NCBI GenBank assembly: GCA_030762935.1
Contig: CM060883.1
Span: forward strand, 33,441,501-33,505,500
DNA: 64,000 nucleotides
Direction: 5' to 3'
Origin: Hymenopus coronatus
Lineage: Eukaryota; Arthropoda; Insecta; Mantodea; Hymenopodidae
Below the pieces are notes generated by a model that saw only the letters and a list, made by a program, of their open reading frames with translations, searched no databases and had not been told where the DNA came from. Positions 22,177-33,244 of this stretch are shown piece by piece (position 1 is the first letter of the stretch; every line of letters begins with the position of its first letter). The position numbers and the translations under genes were made by a program.

Positions 22177-23012
22177 TCTATGTTGGAAATTGCAAAACAA
22201 GGTAATCTTTAGTTAATTGAATATATACGTGGATATGTAATGCACATACAATTATTAAATTTCCCCCCTTTGTACCTGAGTAATTACAGTTTTGTATAAT
22301 CAATCATGTGAGCTTTTATATCAAGGTACACCCAGCTACAGAGTGCTCAATTTGTACTCCCTTAATTACACTCTACTTTGAGTTCGTAGTATTTCACGGT
22401 TATAGTAAACAGACATCAAGCAAATGCAGCACCGTCAGCATCAAGCCCTTGTCGCTTTGCCGAGAGTACGTTAGAGTACCCCTCCATGCTTCTCCCTTCT
22501 AGGATATGTCCGCGCTCGCCCATACCTGCTTTAGAAGAAACTGCACAGTTCAATTCAATGTTCTAGGAGCGGCATTTACAAAATTCATGTGGTCTTTGTG
22601 GGACCGATTGAGATGGCTCTACAGTTTGTGAGGAATAACTTGAGAATGCTACCTACTCCTGGCAACCTATCGAGGATATCGCACATGGCTAATACAACAA
22701 TGGGTAGGAATGTTGAATGGTCCCGCTGAATTCAGTGTAGTCCATGAAGTTGTCAGTGGCGGTCAGTGCTCTGATTTAGTGGTATTTGATTTTGTTTGCG
22801 TATTACGTTTATATATTGGTGTGTTGTGTCGTGTTATCTTGTTATTATAAAAAGGATAACCACATAGGGAACATTACTACAATCTTAGCTACAAAATACT
22901 GAGCTCAGAAATGTTTAACTTCATTCCATTATTGATAATATTTGTTCTCGAAATAACTATTGTTCAAACGGGTGTTGGTAAGAGGGGAGGAATCGGCCGC
23001 CACTGATAGTTT
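22177..23012. other. Low-repeat island
   Basis: Mixed composition, with GC-richer parts at 22,400-22,740. No repeat match inside the window. Ends just before a candidate first exon. Region 22,800-22,990 is AT-rich with TATAAAAAGGATAACC near 22,850, which could be TATA-like. That is suggestive only. Confidence 0.35.
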
Positions 23013-23013
23013 T

Positions 23014-23066
23014 ATGGACGTGACGGAAGCAGTGGCACCATCAATGGCAGATGTGCGAGAGAGAGG
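23014..23066 (+). CDS. Candidate first coding exon (uncertain)
   Basis: An ATG opens a 17-codon stretch (MDVTEAVAPSMADVRER) that ends at AGG|GTAAGTG, a strong 5' splice donor, in a low-repeat region. If joined to the acceptor TTTATTTATTTCAG at 23,510-23,523, the frame continues open for 29 more codons. No family was recognised. A chance donor is quite possible; treat it as a hypothesis. Confidence 0.2.
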
Positions 23067-23192
23067 GTAAGTGTATATGCTGTTTCTGTCTAAAATTTTG
23101 TCTCAACCTGTTCCCCCTAGACTATAGAGGTCCGGGTTGGAGTCTTGTTTTTCTAGATCGTTAGGTGGCATGGTTTCTCTGTCCATCAATAC

Positions 23193-23478
23193 CAGTCACT
23201 TTTTTTTTCTTCTTTTTTTTTACATGGGTTATTTTTGACTGTGTGAAGTTATGGACGCTAACTATATTCTGCAAGTGAAGTGCGATTGCTTTTCTGTGTT
23301 TTTTTAATTTTTTATTTTTACCTAAATAACAGATTGAATATAGTGACCGGCATTATCCGCACTTTTTTTTATTATTTTTTATTTTTTTATTATTTTTATT
23401 TTTTTTATTTGTTTATTTTTTGGATAAGTTTTTTTTTTTTTCCTGGGCGTGTAGGGGATTTTTTTTTTTTTTTTGTAA
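23193..23478. repeat. T-rich low-complexity tract
   Basis: Long T runs broken by A, C and G. It includes two runs of 12 or more T near 23,430-23,475. In the tentative gene model it lies in the intron just before the acceptor. Confidence 0.85.
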
Positions 23479-23523
23479 TGGGATTGTACCACCTTTGCGA
23501 ATTAGGAACTTTATTTATTTCAG

Positions 23524-23611
23524 GAGAAGCAAGAGCTCTACATCACAACAGGCCAGCATAAAGAGGAATAATGCATGCTATTGCATCCAAGATCATTCCG
23601 GATCGATATAG
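23524..23611 (+). CDS. Candidate second exon (uncertain)
   Basis: It follows a canonical polypyrimidine-AG acceptor. In the phase left by the upstream donor it reads RSKSSTSQQASIKRNN, then ACYCIQDHSGSI, then a stop at 23,609-23,611. The NACYC...H pattern vaguely recalls the start of THAP-type zinc fingers, but the spacing does not fit well and I do not assign it. Confidence 0.2.
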
Positions 23612-24030
23612 AATCAATCAGGTGCTCATATCTTGTAAATCCAGGGTTTAAAAGCGTTGATTCTGTTGTCTCGAATCATCCGCCACCTCTCTCAGTCTTC
23701 ATCATGCCCTTTCATCTGTATCAACTAGGCGACGCGATTAGTACGTGACGCCAGGACGCTGGAGTTATCTCTCTGGTGCTTGAATGATCCCTTTTGGAGG
23801 ACCTTGTTCGCGAGTTGATGAGGGCGTGTTTAAGTTGCGGCAGCGTCAGAATTAGCGTCATTCTGGAATCGCAAACCCCATCCTTGCTAGTGCGAATCAT
23901 CGTCCAGACATTGGATGTTAGCTTCGTTACTTCCTCCATGTGGTTACGTAAGACACAGTAGACCTATTTCAGTGGTATACATGCAGTGCTGAGCTCCACA
24001 CGTATCACCACACGTCTAACTGTCCTAATC
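23612..24030. other. Unassigned stretch
   Basis: GC-richer than surroundings (23,690-23,940) without recognised repeats. The 72-residue minus-strand frame at 23,721-23,939 has no known motif. Confidence 0.3.
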
Positions 24031-24036
24031 TAGCCG

Positions 24037-24245
24037 ATCCCGGTGGCCGCGCTCGCTAAAGTGGCTCGCTTTGGCGCTTCGTGGTGCACAGGATCGTGGG
24101 TACGAGTCCCGCCTTGGGCATGGGTGTTTCTGTGTTTGTAAATGTGTCTATGTTTGTGTATGTATATATAAAAGGAAAACGTTAAGAATAATAAGGTCTA
24201 CTAAGGAAATATAGGAAACTGGAAAAAATGGAGAGAAAAAAGGAA
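24037..24245 (+). mobile_element. tRNA-derived SINE (SINE6)
   Basis: Head CCCGGTGGCCGCGCTCG, then TGGTGCACAGGATCG, B box GGGTACGAGTCCCGCC and body CTTGGGCATGGGTG with a TG-rich stretch. Similar 'gggcatgggtgt' bodies are common in insect SINEs (from memory). The 3' end near 24,245 is AG-rich. Confidence 0.7.
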
Positions 24246-24428
24246 TACAGCGCCGGAGTCCTGACAAGCCTCCAGAACTATATTTTTTGTTTTTCTACTT
24301 GTGAAAAAAAATCCTGTTTTTTGAAGGTACACTGCGGTGTTCATGTTGATGATTAACTATATTACACAGAATGCAAGCTTATGGAATTCGTCAAAACCCA
24401 ACTGTGACATATTCCCGAGTTGGTTGTT

Positions 24429-25165
24429 ATTTTCTCTACACGTACTATGTACACAGTGTATAGAGAAGGCATTGTATTGCACCCAAAAATTAGATATTGA
24501 GATTTCACCTAAAATATATGTTTTGAGACCCACTGAATCCAAAAGAAGTATTTTTAGAAAAATGTGCGTGTGTGTATGTCTGTGGGCAGTATAACTAAAA
24601 AAAAAAAAAAAGAAAAGTCCGTTAAATACTAAACTTGGTATTTAAATTCGTTTTTTCCAAGGATGCGACACAAAGATTTTCAAGAAAATCACCCCAACCC
24701 CAACTACCCTTCATATGGAAAAATGTTCGAAAATTTTGATTTTCTCAAAAATGGCTCTAACGATTTTGATTAAAATATCGTATATTAGAGTTATTTACAT
24801 AACAAATAAAATGTATATATCTTGATTTTTTTGTAGTATACTCTGAAGACATCTTTATTCTGGATGAATTATGCGGAGTTTTGCATAATTGGTAATCCGT
24901 AAGAGATAGACAACAACTTACTTAACAAAAAATGTAGAGCTCCTTAAAACACACAATTTATGTTATATACATGTTCGTGGAGCTGACCGTTGTGGAGATA
25001 TTCCTTGTTATTGGTATCAGCTCTAAAATACTTATACTTTTCTCATACGGAAATGTCTCCACTCCTGTGCATAGAAACAAAGGAACTTCAATCACATAGG
25101 TTTTAAAGGATTTGACTATCCTTTTAGCCTAGTGTTTTCCCATATTCCCCTTCTATTTATATGGA
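24429..25165 (+). mobile_element. H element, +, right end missing
   Basis: Left palindrome CGTACTATGTACACAGTG, block, microsatellite GTGTGTGTATGTCTGTGG, body to CTTCTATTTATATGG, then truncated. Confidence 0.8.
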
Positions 25166-25171
25166 AACACT

Positions 25172-25557
25172 AAACATCTTTTACGGTTTAGCTGTTATGT
25201 AAAATTCCGTAAAATTCATCCACAACAAAGTAATCTTTAGAGGCTATTACCAGAAATTCAAGGTATACATTTTATTTGTCAGCTAAATATCTTTAATGTG
25301 TGATATTTTGATCAAAAACGTTAGAGCCATTTTTGAGAAAATCAAAATTTTCGAAAAAAGTTCCACGTAAAGGGTAGTTGGGGGTGGGAGGATTTTCTTG
25401 AAAATCTTCGTGTCGCATCCTTGGAAAGTGCCGAACTTAAATACCAAGTTTGGTATTTAACGGTCTTTTCGTTTTTGAGCTATGCTGCTCACAGACATAC
25501 ACACACATACACACAGACACACACGGATATTTCATTTTTTCTAAAAATTCTAAATAT
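25172..25557 (-). mobile_element. H element fragment, -
   Basis: From TTTTACGGTTTAGCTG through the near-palindrome (AAATACCAAGTTTGGTATTT) and microsatellite to AAAATTCTAAATATG. The left-end block is missing. It is joined inverted to the preceding plus copy. Confidence 0.8.
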
Positions 25558-25628
25558 GTATTTGCTGATTGTAAGCTTTAATTTTAGTTTGTACTTTAAA
25601 GTTTCGTTTCGTAATCAGCTTATCCTTC

Positions 25629-25745
25629 CCGTATTTAGGAATGACATCCTCCCAGGACTAACAAGCCAATGCCTAGGGATCAGAAGACTGTCGGGGAGTC
25701 AACGGCACGAAACCACTGATTAGAGAACCTGGGACGAGTGGTCGG
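25629..25745 (+). repeat. Repeat R7, copy 1
   Basis: GGGGAGTCAACGGCACGAAAC and GAGTGGTCGG...GTAGCCAGGCATGAG match, in inverse orientation, 34,895-35,078. Class unknown: no A/B boxes and no open frame. It could be the 3' end of a retroelement. Confidence 0.7.
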
Positions 25746-25930
25746 ACGGTAGCCAGGCATGAGCGTGAGGAAGTAGATTATATGAAATATAAGCGAAATG
25801 GATTATGGAGCAATTGATGTGTGGTGGGGGAAACCGGAGGACCCGGAGAAATCCTACACAGACGCCGCTTGGTCACTGCAAATCCCACAAGTGCGCGCTA
25901 GGGATCGAACCCGGGCTATCTAGATGGGGC
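25746..25930 (-). mobile_element. SINE4 copy (minus strand), 5' two thirds
   Basis: GGGGGAAACCGGAGGACCCGG and GGGATCGAACCCGGGC are the reverse of the SINE4 body and B box. The far 3' end is replaced by R7 sequence. Confidence 0.7.
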
Positions 25931-26148
25931 TTGAATTTTTTTGATTGGAAATTAGTTAACATTATGACAGTAAAAGAAATTTACTAATACAATTAAGCAT
26001 ATAGAAATTAAAATTTGAATTATTTATTCTAAATACCCGAAGAACAATAACATGAAATTTAATTATTAATACATTTCATGAAGAATTTAAACTTTTAATT
26101 GGAAAAAAAAAATTAATAAAGCATCTACCTTTATTTTTATTTCTATTT
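25931..26148. other. AT-rich spacer
   Basis: Simple AT-rich DNA with no features seen. Confidence 0.4.
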
Positions 26149-26150
26149 TT

Positions 26151-26975
26151 ACTTTCTCTACACTTACTGTGTACATAAAATTCGATACCGAGATTTCACC
26201 GGAAATATACGTTTTAGGGTCCCCTGTATGCAAAAAAAAAAAAAAACATTTTCAGAAAAAGGTCTGTGTGTGTGTCTGTGAACACGATAGCTCAAAAACG
26301 AAAATTCGGTAAAATACCAAACTTGGTATTTAAGTTTAGTATCTTCCAAGGATGCGACACGAAGATTTTGAGAAAAATTCCACCACCCTAAACTACCCTT
26401 TACATGGAACTCTTTTTGAAAAATTCGATTTTCTTAAAAATGGCTATAACGATTTTGATTAGAATTTCATGCATTAAATATATTTACCCGACAAATAACA
26501 TATTGCATTTTCTGGGAATAGTCTCTGAAGACTACTTTATTCTGGATGAATTTTGCGGAATTTTGCATAACAGCTAAACCGTAAGAGATGGACAAAAAAT
26601 TTACAGCACAAAAAATGTAGAGCACATTAAAACACACAACTCGTGTTATATAATTTTTTTCGTGGAGTTGATCGTTTTTTAGATATTCCTTGTTTTTGGA
26701 TTCAACTATAAAAAATCATGCTTTTCTCATACAGGAATTTGTCAACTCCTGTCCATACAAACAAAGGAACTTCAGTCACATAGCAACCATCTTTTGTCTT
26801 TCACTTTAACCTATGGTACTCCCTTATTTCGCTTCTACTTACAAGGACGTTATTAATAAGACTATTCCTGCTAATTTTTTCTCGATTAGCAGGAAGTAAA
26901 TAGAAACATAAGCTTTTTAACAATAATTTGTTGTACAGATGTAGAGAAAGTCATGTGAATGGATCACATCAAAAT
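26151..26975 (+). mobile_element. H element, +, complete except palindrome
   Basis: ACTTTCTCTACACTTACTGTG starts the left end, but the palindrome's second arm is deleted so ACATAAAATTCGATACC follows directly. The right end AGAGAAAGTCATGTGAATGG is intact. Confidence 0.85.
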
Positions 26976-27207
26976 TTTTTCTATTATTCTATACAATAAT
27001 TTCATGGGTCTATTTCCATATAGCTTCTTGGGTAACTAGGTGGGTGACTTGTAGTTTAGGGTATCTGAAAAAAATTAATAATAGATAAATAATTTGTAAC
27101 GTGTGTTTTTAGAAACAAAATTAAAGTTTGAATATATTCCCAGTAGCATATTCAGATTTAATTATTTATTAACTCATTTTATTATAGAAATATGGGTAAC
27201 GATTTTT

Positions 27208-28105
27208 ACTTTCTCTAGCCCCATATGTACAATGTACATAGGGATAGAGAAGTATTGTATGCCACCCAAAAATTCGATACCGAGATTTTACCGGAAATAC
27301 ATGTTTTAGGACCCCCTGTATCCAAAAAAAAGCATTTTCAGAAAAAGATCCGTGTGTGTGTCCGTGTGTCTGTGAACACGATAACTCAAAAACGAAAAGT
27401 AGCTAAAATACCAAACTTGGTATTTAAGTTTAGTATCTTCCAGGGATGCGACACGAAGATTTTGGGAGAAATCCCCCCACCCCAAAACTACCTTTTACAT
27501 GGAACTGTTTTCGAAAATTTTGATTTTCTTAGAAATGGCTCTAACGATTTTCATTAAAATATCATATATTAAAGATATTTACCTAAAAAATAAAATGTAT
27601 ATCTTGAATTTCCTGGGAATAGCTTCTGAAGACCTGTTTATTCAGGATGAATTTTGCTTAATTTGACATAACTAATAAACCGTAAGAGATAGACAAAAAC
27701 TTGCTATACAAAACATTTAGGTCTTGTTAAAATACACAAGTTATGTCATACACATTTTTCTCGTGGAGCTTACCTTTTTCAAGGTATTCATTGTTATTAG
27801 TTTCAGTTGTGAAGTACTTATACTTTTCTCAGACGGGAGTGTCCATTTTTCTTTTGTTCTACTCCTGGCCAAGAAAAGAAGCGATTTGTAATCACAATCG
27901 CATAACGACAGCTTTTAAAACATTTGATATTGGTTTAGGCTAGTGTATTCTTTTATTTTCTTCCTACTTATACGGAACTAAATAATAAGAACATTGTGCT
28001 AATGAGTACCACGATTAGGTAGGTGCAGAAAGAAGAAGAATCTTATGTATGAAGTTTTTAGAACAGCTAGAGAAAGTCATGTGAGTGTAATACATCAGAT
28101 TTTTT
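27208..28105 (+). mobile_element. H element, +, complete, second end-type
   Basis: ACTTTCTCTAGCCCCATATG with palindrome partner CATAGGGATAGAGAAG; right end CAGCTAGAGAAAGTCATGTG and hairpin GTGTAATACATCAGA. A good reference copy for the second subfamily. Confidence 0.9.
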
Positions 28106-28533
28106 AAACCCTGTTCTAGATATATTTCAGTAAATTAAACTGAAGTAAGCCTCATTGTAAAATGAATTATATGGTTTCTTACATGAGGTTAAGTATTACT
28201 TCGCAGTTTCTTGTAGTGTAGTATTGCGGATAACGATCAGGTAATTGAAGACATTCTGTTCTAGATATTTGCAGCGCGCTGTGGGAACTTAGGTGATGTT
28301 TTACATAATGATGTTGTAACGTGATGGATGGGAAATGTGGTGGGTGTTGTACATCACCAGCGTCCTGACTTTCACTCTTCACAGGAACCAATAATAACTA
28401 CATGTATATGTTGTAAAACTGTAGGAACACCAAACAGACGAAAGGAAATGGATGCCTTGACTTTTCACACACCTTCACTTGTTCCTGTATAAGTGTTCCT
28501 CACAAGGGTCATTCTTTTCGGAATAATTATTAT
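28106..28533. other. Unassigned stretch between H copies
   Basis: No recognised features. The minus-strand frame at 28,179-28,391 has no family signature. Confidence 0.3.
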
Positions 28534-28656
28534 TATTTTCTCTAGCCCCATATGTACAATGTACATAGCGATAGAGAAGTATTGTATTCCACCAAAAAAT
28601 TTGATACCGAGATTTCACCGGAAATACATGTTTAGGACCTCCTGTATCCCAAAAAA
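28534..28656 (+). mobile_element. H host element, + , left part (interrupted)
   Basis: Second-type palindrome end and block up to CCTGTATCCC plus A-run. The copy continues at 29,545 with GCATTTTCAGAAAAAAGG after a minus-oriented H insertion. Confidence 0.85.
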
Positions 28657-29544
28657 TCTGATGTGTACCATTCACATGACTTTCTCCATATCCCTGCATC
28701 AAATAATTCTTTAAAGCTTATACTTCTATTTACTTTATGCTAATCAGAAAAAAATAGCAGAAATAGTCTAATTACTCGCCTCCTTGTAAGTAGAAGCGAA
28801 ATAAGGGACAACCGTAGATTAAAGTGATAATCAAAAGCTGGTTGCTATGTCAATGAAGTTCCTTTGTTTATATGGATAGGAGTTGACAAGTTCCTGTATG
28901 AGAAAAGTATACGTTTTTCATAGCAGAAACCAAAAATAAGGAATGGCACAAAAACGACGAACTCCACGAAAAAAATGTATATAGCATAAATTGTGTGTTT
29001 TAATGTGCTCTACATTTTTTGTGTAGTAAGGTTTTGTCCATCTCTGACGGTTTAGCAGTTATTTAAAATTTAGTAAAATTCATCCAGAATAAACTACTCT
29101 TCAGAGGCTATTCCCAGAAAATTCAAGATATACATTTTATTTGTCAGGTAAATATGTTTAATATACGAAATTTTAATCAAAACCGTTAGAGCTATTTTTG
29201 AGAAAATCAAATTTTTCGAAAAAAGTTCCATGTAAAGAGTAGTTGGGGGTGGGGGGATTTTCCTCAAAATCTTCGTGTCGCATCCCTAGAGGATACTAAA
29301 CTTAAATACCAAGTTTGGTATTTTACCTAGTTTTCGTTTTTGAGGTATCATGTTCACAGACACACGGACACACAGACACATGGACACACGGACACACACA
29401 CACGGACCTTTTTGTGAAAATGCTTTTTTTGGATATTGGGGACCCTAAAACATATATTTCCGGTGAAATCTCGGTATCGAATTTTTGTGTGGAGTGCAAT
29501 ACTTTCTCTATACACTATGTACATACTGCATTTGGAGAAAGTAA
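28657..29544 (-). mobile_element. H element, - , complete, nested inside another H
   Basis: It starts TCTGATGTGTACC and ends GGAGAAAGTAAA, and splits a plus H copy exactly in its A-run. Comparison with the unsplit copy at 27,208 gives the element ends to within the A/T run. No target duplication other than A residues is visible. The microsatellite is long (GGACACAC/AGACACATGG units, 29,357-29,405). Confidence 0.92.
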
Positions 29545-29569
29545 AAAGCATTTTCAGAAAAAAGGTCCG

Positions 29570-29606
<37 letters not shown>

Positions 29607-29970
29607 GTGTGTCTGTGAACACGATAACACAAAAACGAAAAGTAGCTAAAATACCAAATTTGGTATTCAAGTTTAGTATCTTCCAGGGATGTGACACGAA
29701 GATTTTGAGAAAAATCCCCCCACCCAAAACTACCCTTTACATGGAACTTTTTTCAAAAATTTTGATTTTCTTAAAAATGGCTCTAACGATTTTGATTAAA
29801 ATATCATATATTAAAGATATTTACCTAACAAATAAAATGTATAGCTTGAATTTTCTGGGAATAGCTTCTGAAGACCTGTTTATTCTGGATGCATTTTGCT
29901 TAATTTGGCATAACTAGTAAACCGTAAGAAATAGACAAAAACTTCCTATACAAAAAATTTAGATCTTGTT
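29545..29970 (+). mobile_element. H host element, +, right part, truncated
   Basis: Resumes at AAGCATTTTCAG, with a long (GT)n tract (29,574-29,606), near-palindrome and body to TTTAGATCTTGTT, where a SINE abuts. The 200-residue frame at 29,315-29,917 crosses the nesting junction and so cannot be an ancestral gene. Confidence 0.88.
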
Positions 29971-30140
29971 TCACACAAGCCGTGAGCTGGATAGGTAGAG
30001 TCAGACTAAAAAATGTAATGCCATAGCCGTGGTTCGAATGATAGATCTTCCGATTACTAGCCGGTTGCTCTGCCAATGAGCTAACGTGGCAATATGCCGG
30101 CATAGCATTGAATTATGAGTCAGTTGAGAAATTCAATACC
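29971..30140 (-). mobile_element. SINE2 copy (minus strand)
   Basis: The minus-strand tRNA-like head spans 30,019-30,091, with A box TAGCTCATTGGC and acceptor-side GGCTATGGCA. The B box is mutated at its first base (CATTCGAACCA). The body CAGTCTGACTCTACC lies beyond the head at the 29,971 side. Confidence 0.75.
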
Positions 30141-30225
30141 GGCTAGAGATTGGGAGATCCGTGGTTCAAATCCCGGCTATGGCATTGAATTTTTCAGTCT
30201 GACTCTACCTATCCAAAAAAAGATG
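30141..30225 (+). mobile_element. SINE2 copy, +, 5' deleted
   Basis: CGGCTAGAGATTGGGAGATC, a perfect B box GGTTCAAATCC (30,163-30,173), CCCGGCTATGGC and the body TTTTTCAGTCTGACTC. Confidence 0.8.
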
Positions 30226-30545
30226 TTTGTCCTCAAGGTAATACATAAACTATAAATGCTGTTGCTATAACCAAAAATAAAATTACTACGCCCACTATTT
30301 ATATATAACTGCACCTTGACTTGAAATACTAATTAATAATTTTTCCAGGAAAGCACCTGGAAGTATTTTCCAACTCCTGTCCTACACACGGCTTGTGTGA
30401 AAAAACAATTATTCCAATACCAATTGACCATAATAGTTGGTTATACTATGAATCCTGGGACTTAAAGTATTTACAACATTGTAAGTCGCCATTGGGGTTA
30501 TCACCTCAAAATAATTTGAGATCACCTTGTGGTTTCCCGGGAAAC
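30226..30545. other. Unassigned spacer between SINE2 copies
   Basis: No gene or repeat match seen. Confidence 0.35.
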
Positions 30546-30690
30546 ATGCGAGTCAGTTGAGAAATTCAATGCTATGCCGACATGATGCCATGGTAGCTCG
30601 GTGGCAGAGCAGCCAGCTAGAAATCGGGAGATCCGTGGTTCAAATCCCGGCTATGGCATTGCATTTTTCAGTCTGACTCTACCTATCATT
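30546..30690 (+). mobile_element. SINE2 copy with intact tRNA-like head
   Basis: Bases 30,587-30,658 fold like a tRNA. The acceptor stem is GCCATGG with CTATGGC and the D arm is GCTC...GAGC. The A box is TAGCTCGGTGG and the B box GGTTCAAATCC (30,637-30,647). No clean anticodon stem, and a shared body (CAGTCTGACTCTACC) follows at once, so this is a tRNA-derived SINE and not a tRNA gene. The head is preceded by a shared AGTCAGTTGAGAAATTCAAT. Confidence 0.8.
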
Positions 30691-30752
30691 CTTTTCGTTG
30701 AGGATGTTCAGTCACTTCTCGTTTGGGACGTTAGAGCCGACGTAGAAGGTGT

Positions 30753-30790
30753 AATGTTACATTCACATGACCTTCTCTACCCTATATTAT
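30753..30790 (-). mobile_element. H terminal hairpin scrap
   Basis: ATGTTACATTCACATGACC and TTCTCTACC resemble only the hairpin end of H. Nothing else of the element is present. Confidence 0.45.
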
Positions 30791-30927
30791 TAGTGTTTTT
30801 ACATACTCTTCACACACCATCTTCAGCATGGAAGGCCACAAGGCCTGTTCCGACTCAGCGAGAATTTATCCATTTAGTTCTAGGAATAAGGAGTTTAGCT
30901 ACTTAGATGTAACTTCAATTATTGGAC

Positions 30928-31380
30928 AGGAACTGAAAGAGAAATGAATAAACAAATTTCAAGATTCCAAATGACATATGGAACTATACATAGGACAGTG
31001 AAAAATAAAAGGAAACTAGGTTAAAGTTTTACAAAACAATGGCGGTTCCTACAATTATATGGAAGTGAGACATGGGTCATCACAAGGAAAATGAAAAGTC
31101 GTGAAGAATGAATTTTTAAGGCAAACAAAATGATATACAAAATTAGATCAAATCCGAAATGAAGATATACGAGCAGAACTTAATATAATCAATAAATTCC
31201 AAAATTGTAAAATGTCAGAGCCAGTGGATGCAATAGGTTCAGAGAATGGCAGATTCAAGACTGCATAGGATAGCATTTGAATAAGAACCAAAAAGGAAGG
31301 AGAGATGTCGGTCGATCCAGAAAAAGGTGGAGGGAACAACTGTGAGACGGAATGGGCAATCTGCCCATACCGTGAAGTGA
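30928..31380 (+). pseudogene. LINE reverse-transcriptase C-terminal relic
   Basis: Across several frames it reads EMNKQISRFQMTYGTIHRT, LKFYKTMAVPT, YGSETWVITRKMKSREE, TKLDQIRNEDIRAELNI and RRDVGRSRKRW. These match in order the thumb and C-terminal region of a common animal non-LTR retrotransposon group (YGSE.W.L.K and RIRNEDIR..L motifs, basic GRPRKRW tail). At least three frameshifts and several stops; no catalytic FADD box. The clade (RTE- or CR1-like) is uncertain. Confidence 0.7.
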
Positions 31381-31925
31381 AGAAGAAGAAGTTCTACGAA
31401 TGGCCAACTTCACTATAACCTTCTGATGTGTAATTTATTAATTCAAACGTTAAACCGTTGACATATTATAATATTTGAAATAGGGGAAAAACAACTGAAG
31501 TAGCATCAGTCATATTTCACTGACTGCACTAAATACGCCAATGCAAGAAGATGCAATATTCCCACAGGAATATCTGAGGCTCTGAACAACCATCGTCTAT
31601 TACACCAAGACATCCATTGGACTCTACAAACTAATATAATTATGTATATTATGCATTTCCTGTAATGGTTATATTCTTGCTTTCCCTTTAGTATCCATTA
31701 ACTTAAATATTCTGTTTTTATTATGTACACTATTGTATTTTAAAATGATTTGTTGCGATATTGTAGTCTCACATAAAAATGTAGCTTCAAGATGTCGCGA
31801 TTAGACCTAAATTTCAAAGCGACAATAAATAATGCTGTTATAAAAATGTTTTACAGTAGGCAGTCAATGCGATTTAATGATTGGGATAAGAAACAACAAA
31901 AGAAGTCACATACTGGGTAAACAAT
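31381..31925. other. Unassigned AT-rich stretch
   Basis: Nothing recognised; may include decayed 3' sequence of the LINE relic. Confidence 0.3.
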
Positions 31926-31929
31926 TTTT

Positions 31930-32252
31930 ATAAAACATTGGGAAGATGTCCTCCGTTCTCTTGTTCCTCGTACACCATTGTATTTTTGTTGTTTTTTTGT
32001 TTTTTTTTTGACTCCATGCGCAGCATTTTGTAGAAGATGTCTTGGAATAATAATAACAATACCTTGTGAGACAGCATCTCTCAGTTGCTGTCGGATTGTT
32101 GGATGTGTCAGGAAAACTCATTGTTTAAGGTGACTCCAAAAGCAAAAGATCGCGGCGACCAGTTTATTGGCAAGTGCCAACTATTGACCCGACAGCCAAA
32201 GATCTGGGCAATTGTTTCGCAGGAGGCGCCATCTTGCATGAAATCATGTTTT
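31930..32252 (-). pseudogene. Second mariner-superfamily transposase relic (minus strand)
   Basis: Minus-strand reading from 32,252 gives FMQDGASCETIAQIFG, then VNSWHLPINWSPRS and FGVTLNNEFS. These correspond to the QDGA...PPRSPDL...WG.L.. core of mariner transposases, with the SPDL...DF acidic motif lost to deletion. A shifted frame then gives THPTIRQQLRDAVSQG and IPRHLLQNAAHGV. After a T-rich insertion (31,980-32,008) it ends EQENGGHLPNVL and a stop. It is clearly dead, and a different lineage from the copies at 18,993 and 35,391. Confidence 0.65.
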
Positions 32253-32272
32253 TCATATCGTGATTCCTCAGT

Positions 32273-32403
32273 CTGTCCACACAAATAAAGGAACTTCAGT
32301 CACATAGCAACCAGCTTTTGACTATCACTTTAACCTATGGTACTCCCTTATTTCGCTTCTACTTACAAGCAAGCAAGTAATAAGACTATTTATGCTAATT
32401 TTT
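32273..32403 (+). mobile_element. H element right-part fragment, +
   Basis: GTCACATAGCAACCAGC to GACTATTTATGCTAATTTT, cut at a T-run by the complete copy that follows. The tail does not resume after that copy. Confidence 0.8.
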
Positions 32404-33244
32404 ACTTTCTCTATACGAACTATGTACATAGTGTATAGAGAAGGTATTGCATTGCACCCAAAAATTCGATACCGAGATTTCACCGGAAATACATGTTTTG
32501 AGACTCCTTGAATCCAAAAAAAGCATTTTTAGAAAAATGTCCGTGTGTGTGTCTGTGTGACTGTAGGCAGCATAGCTCAAAAACGAAAATACCGTTAAAG
32601 CCCAAATTTGGTATTTAAGTTTGATATCATACAAGGATGCGACACGAAGATTTTCAAGAAAATGCCCCCACCCCAAACTACTCTTTACATGGAAATTGTT
32701 TTGAAAATTTTGATTTTCTTAAAAATGGCTCAAACGATTTTGATTAAATTAAAGATATTTACCTAAAAAATAAAATGTATATCTTGACTTTTCTGGGAAT
32801 AGCCCCTGAAGACTACTTTATTCTGGAGAAATTTTACGGAATTGTGCATAGCTGCTAAATCGTAAGAGATGGGGAAAAACTTAATACACAGAAAATGTAG
32901 CTCACGATAAGACACACAATTTATGTCATACACATTGTTTTCATGGAGTTGATCATTTTTAAGATATTCCTGGTTTTTCATTTTAGCTTTGAAAAACTTA
33001 TACTTTTCTCATACAGGAATTTCTTAACTCCTGTTCATACAAAGGAACTTCAGTTACATAGCAACCAGCTTTTTGCTATCATTTTAACCTATGGAACTCT
33101 CATTTCGCTTCTACTTACAAGGAAGCAAGTAATAAGACTATTTCTGCTAATTGGCATGAAGTAAATAGAAGCATAAGCTTTTTAACTACAATTTGTTGCA
33201 GAGATGTAGAGAAAGTCATGTGAATGGAACATATCAGACTTTTT
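32404..33244 (+). mobile_element. H element, +, complete
   Basis: Perfectly formed left palindrome (CTATACGAACTATGTACATAG), body with a small deletion near GATTAAATTAAAG, right end TAGAGAAAGTCATGTGAATGG and ATATCAGAC. Confidence 0.9.

Noticed and set aside
29315..29917. 200-codon open frame, and the recurring peptide like ILIKISYIKDIYLTNKMYILNFL in many ORFs
   Set aside because: It is the translation of the H body. This frame crosses a nested-insertion junction, occurs in either orientation, and is broken by frameshifts in most copies, so it is not an ancestral gene.
30587..30658. tRNA gene
   Set aside because: Acceptor, D and T arms look right, but the anticodon stem does not pair cleanly, and the same head with the same non-tRNA body occurs in three other places. 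It is a SINE head.
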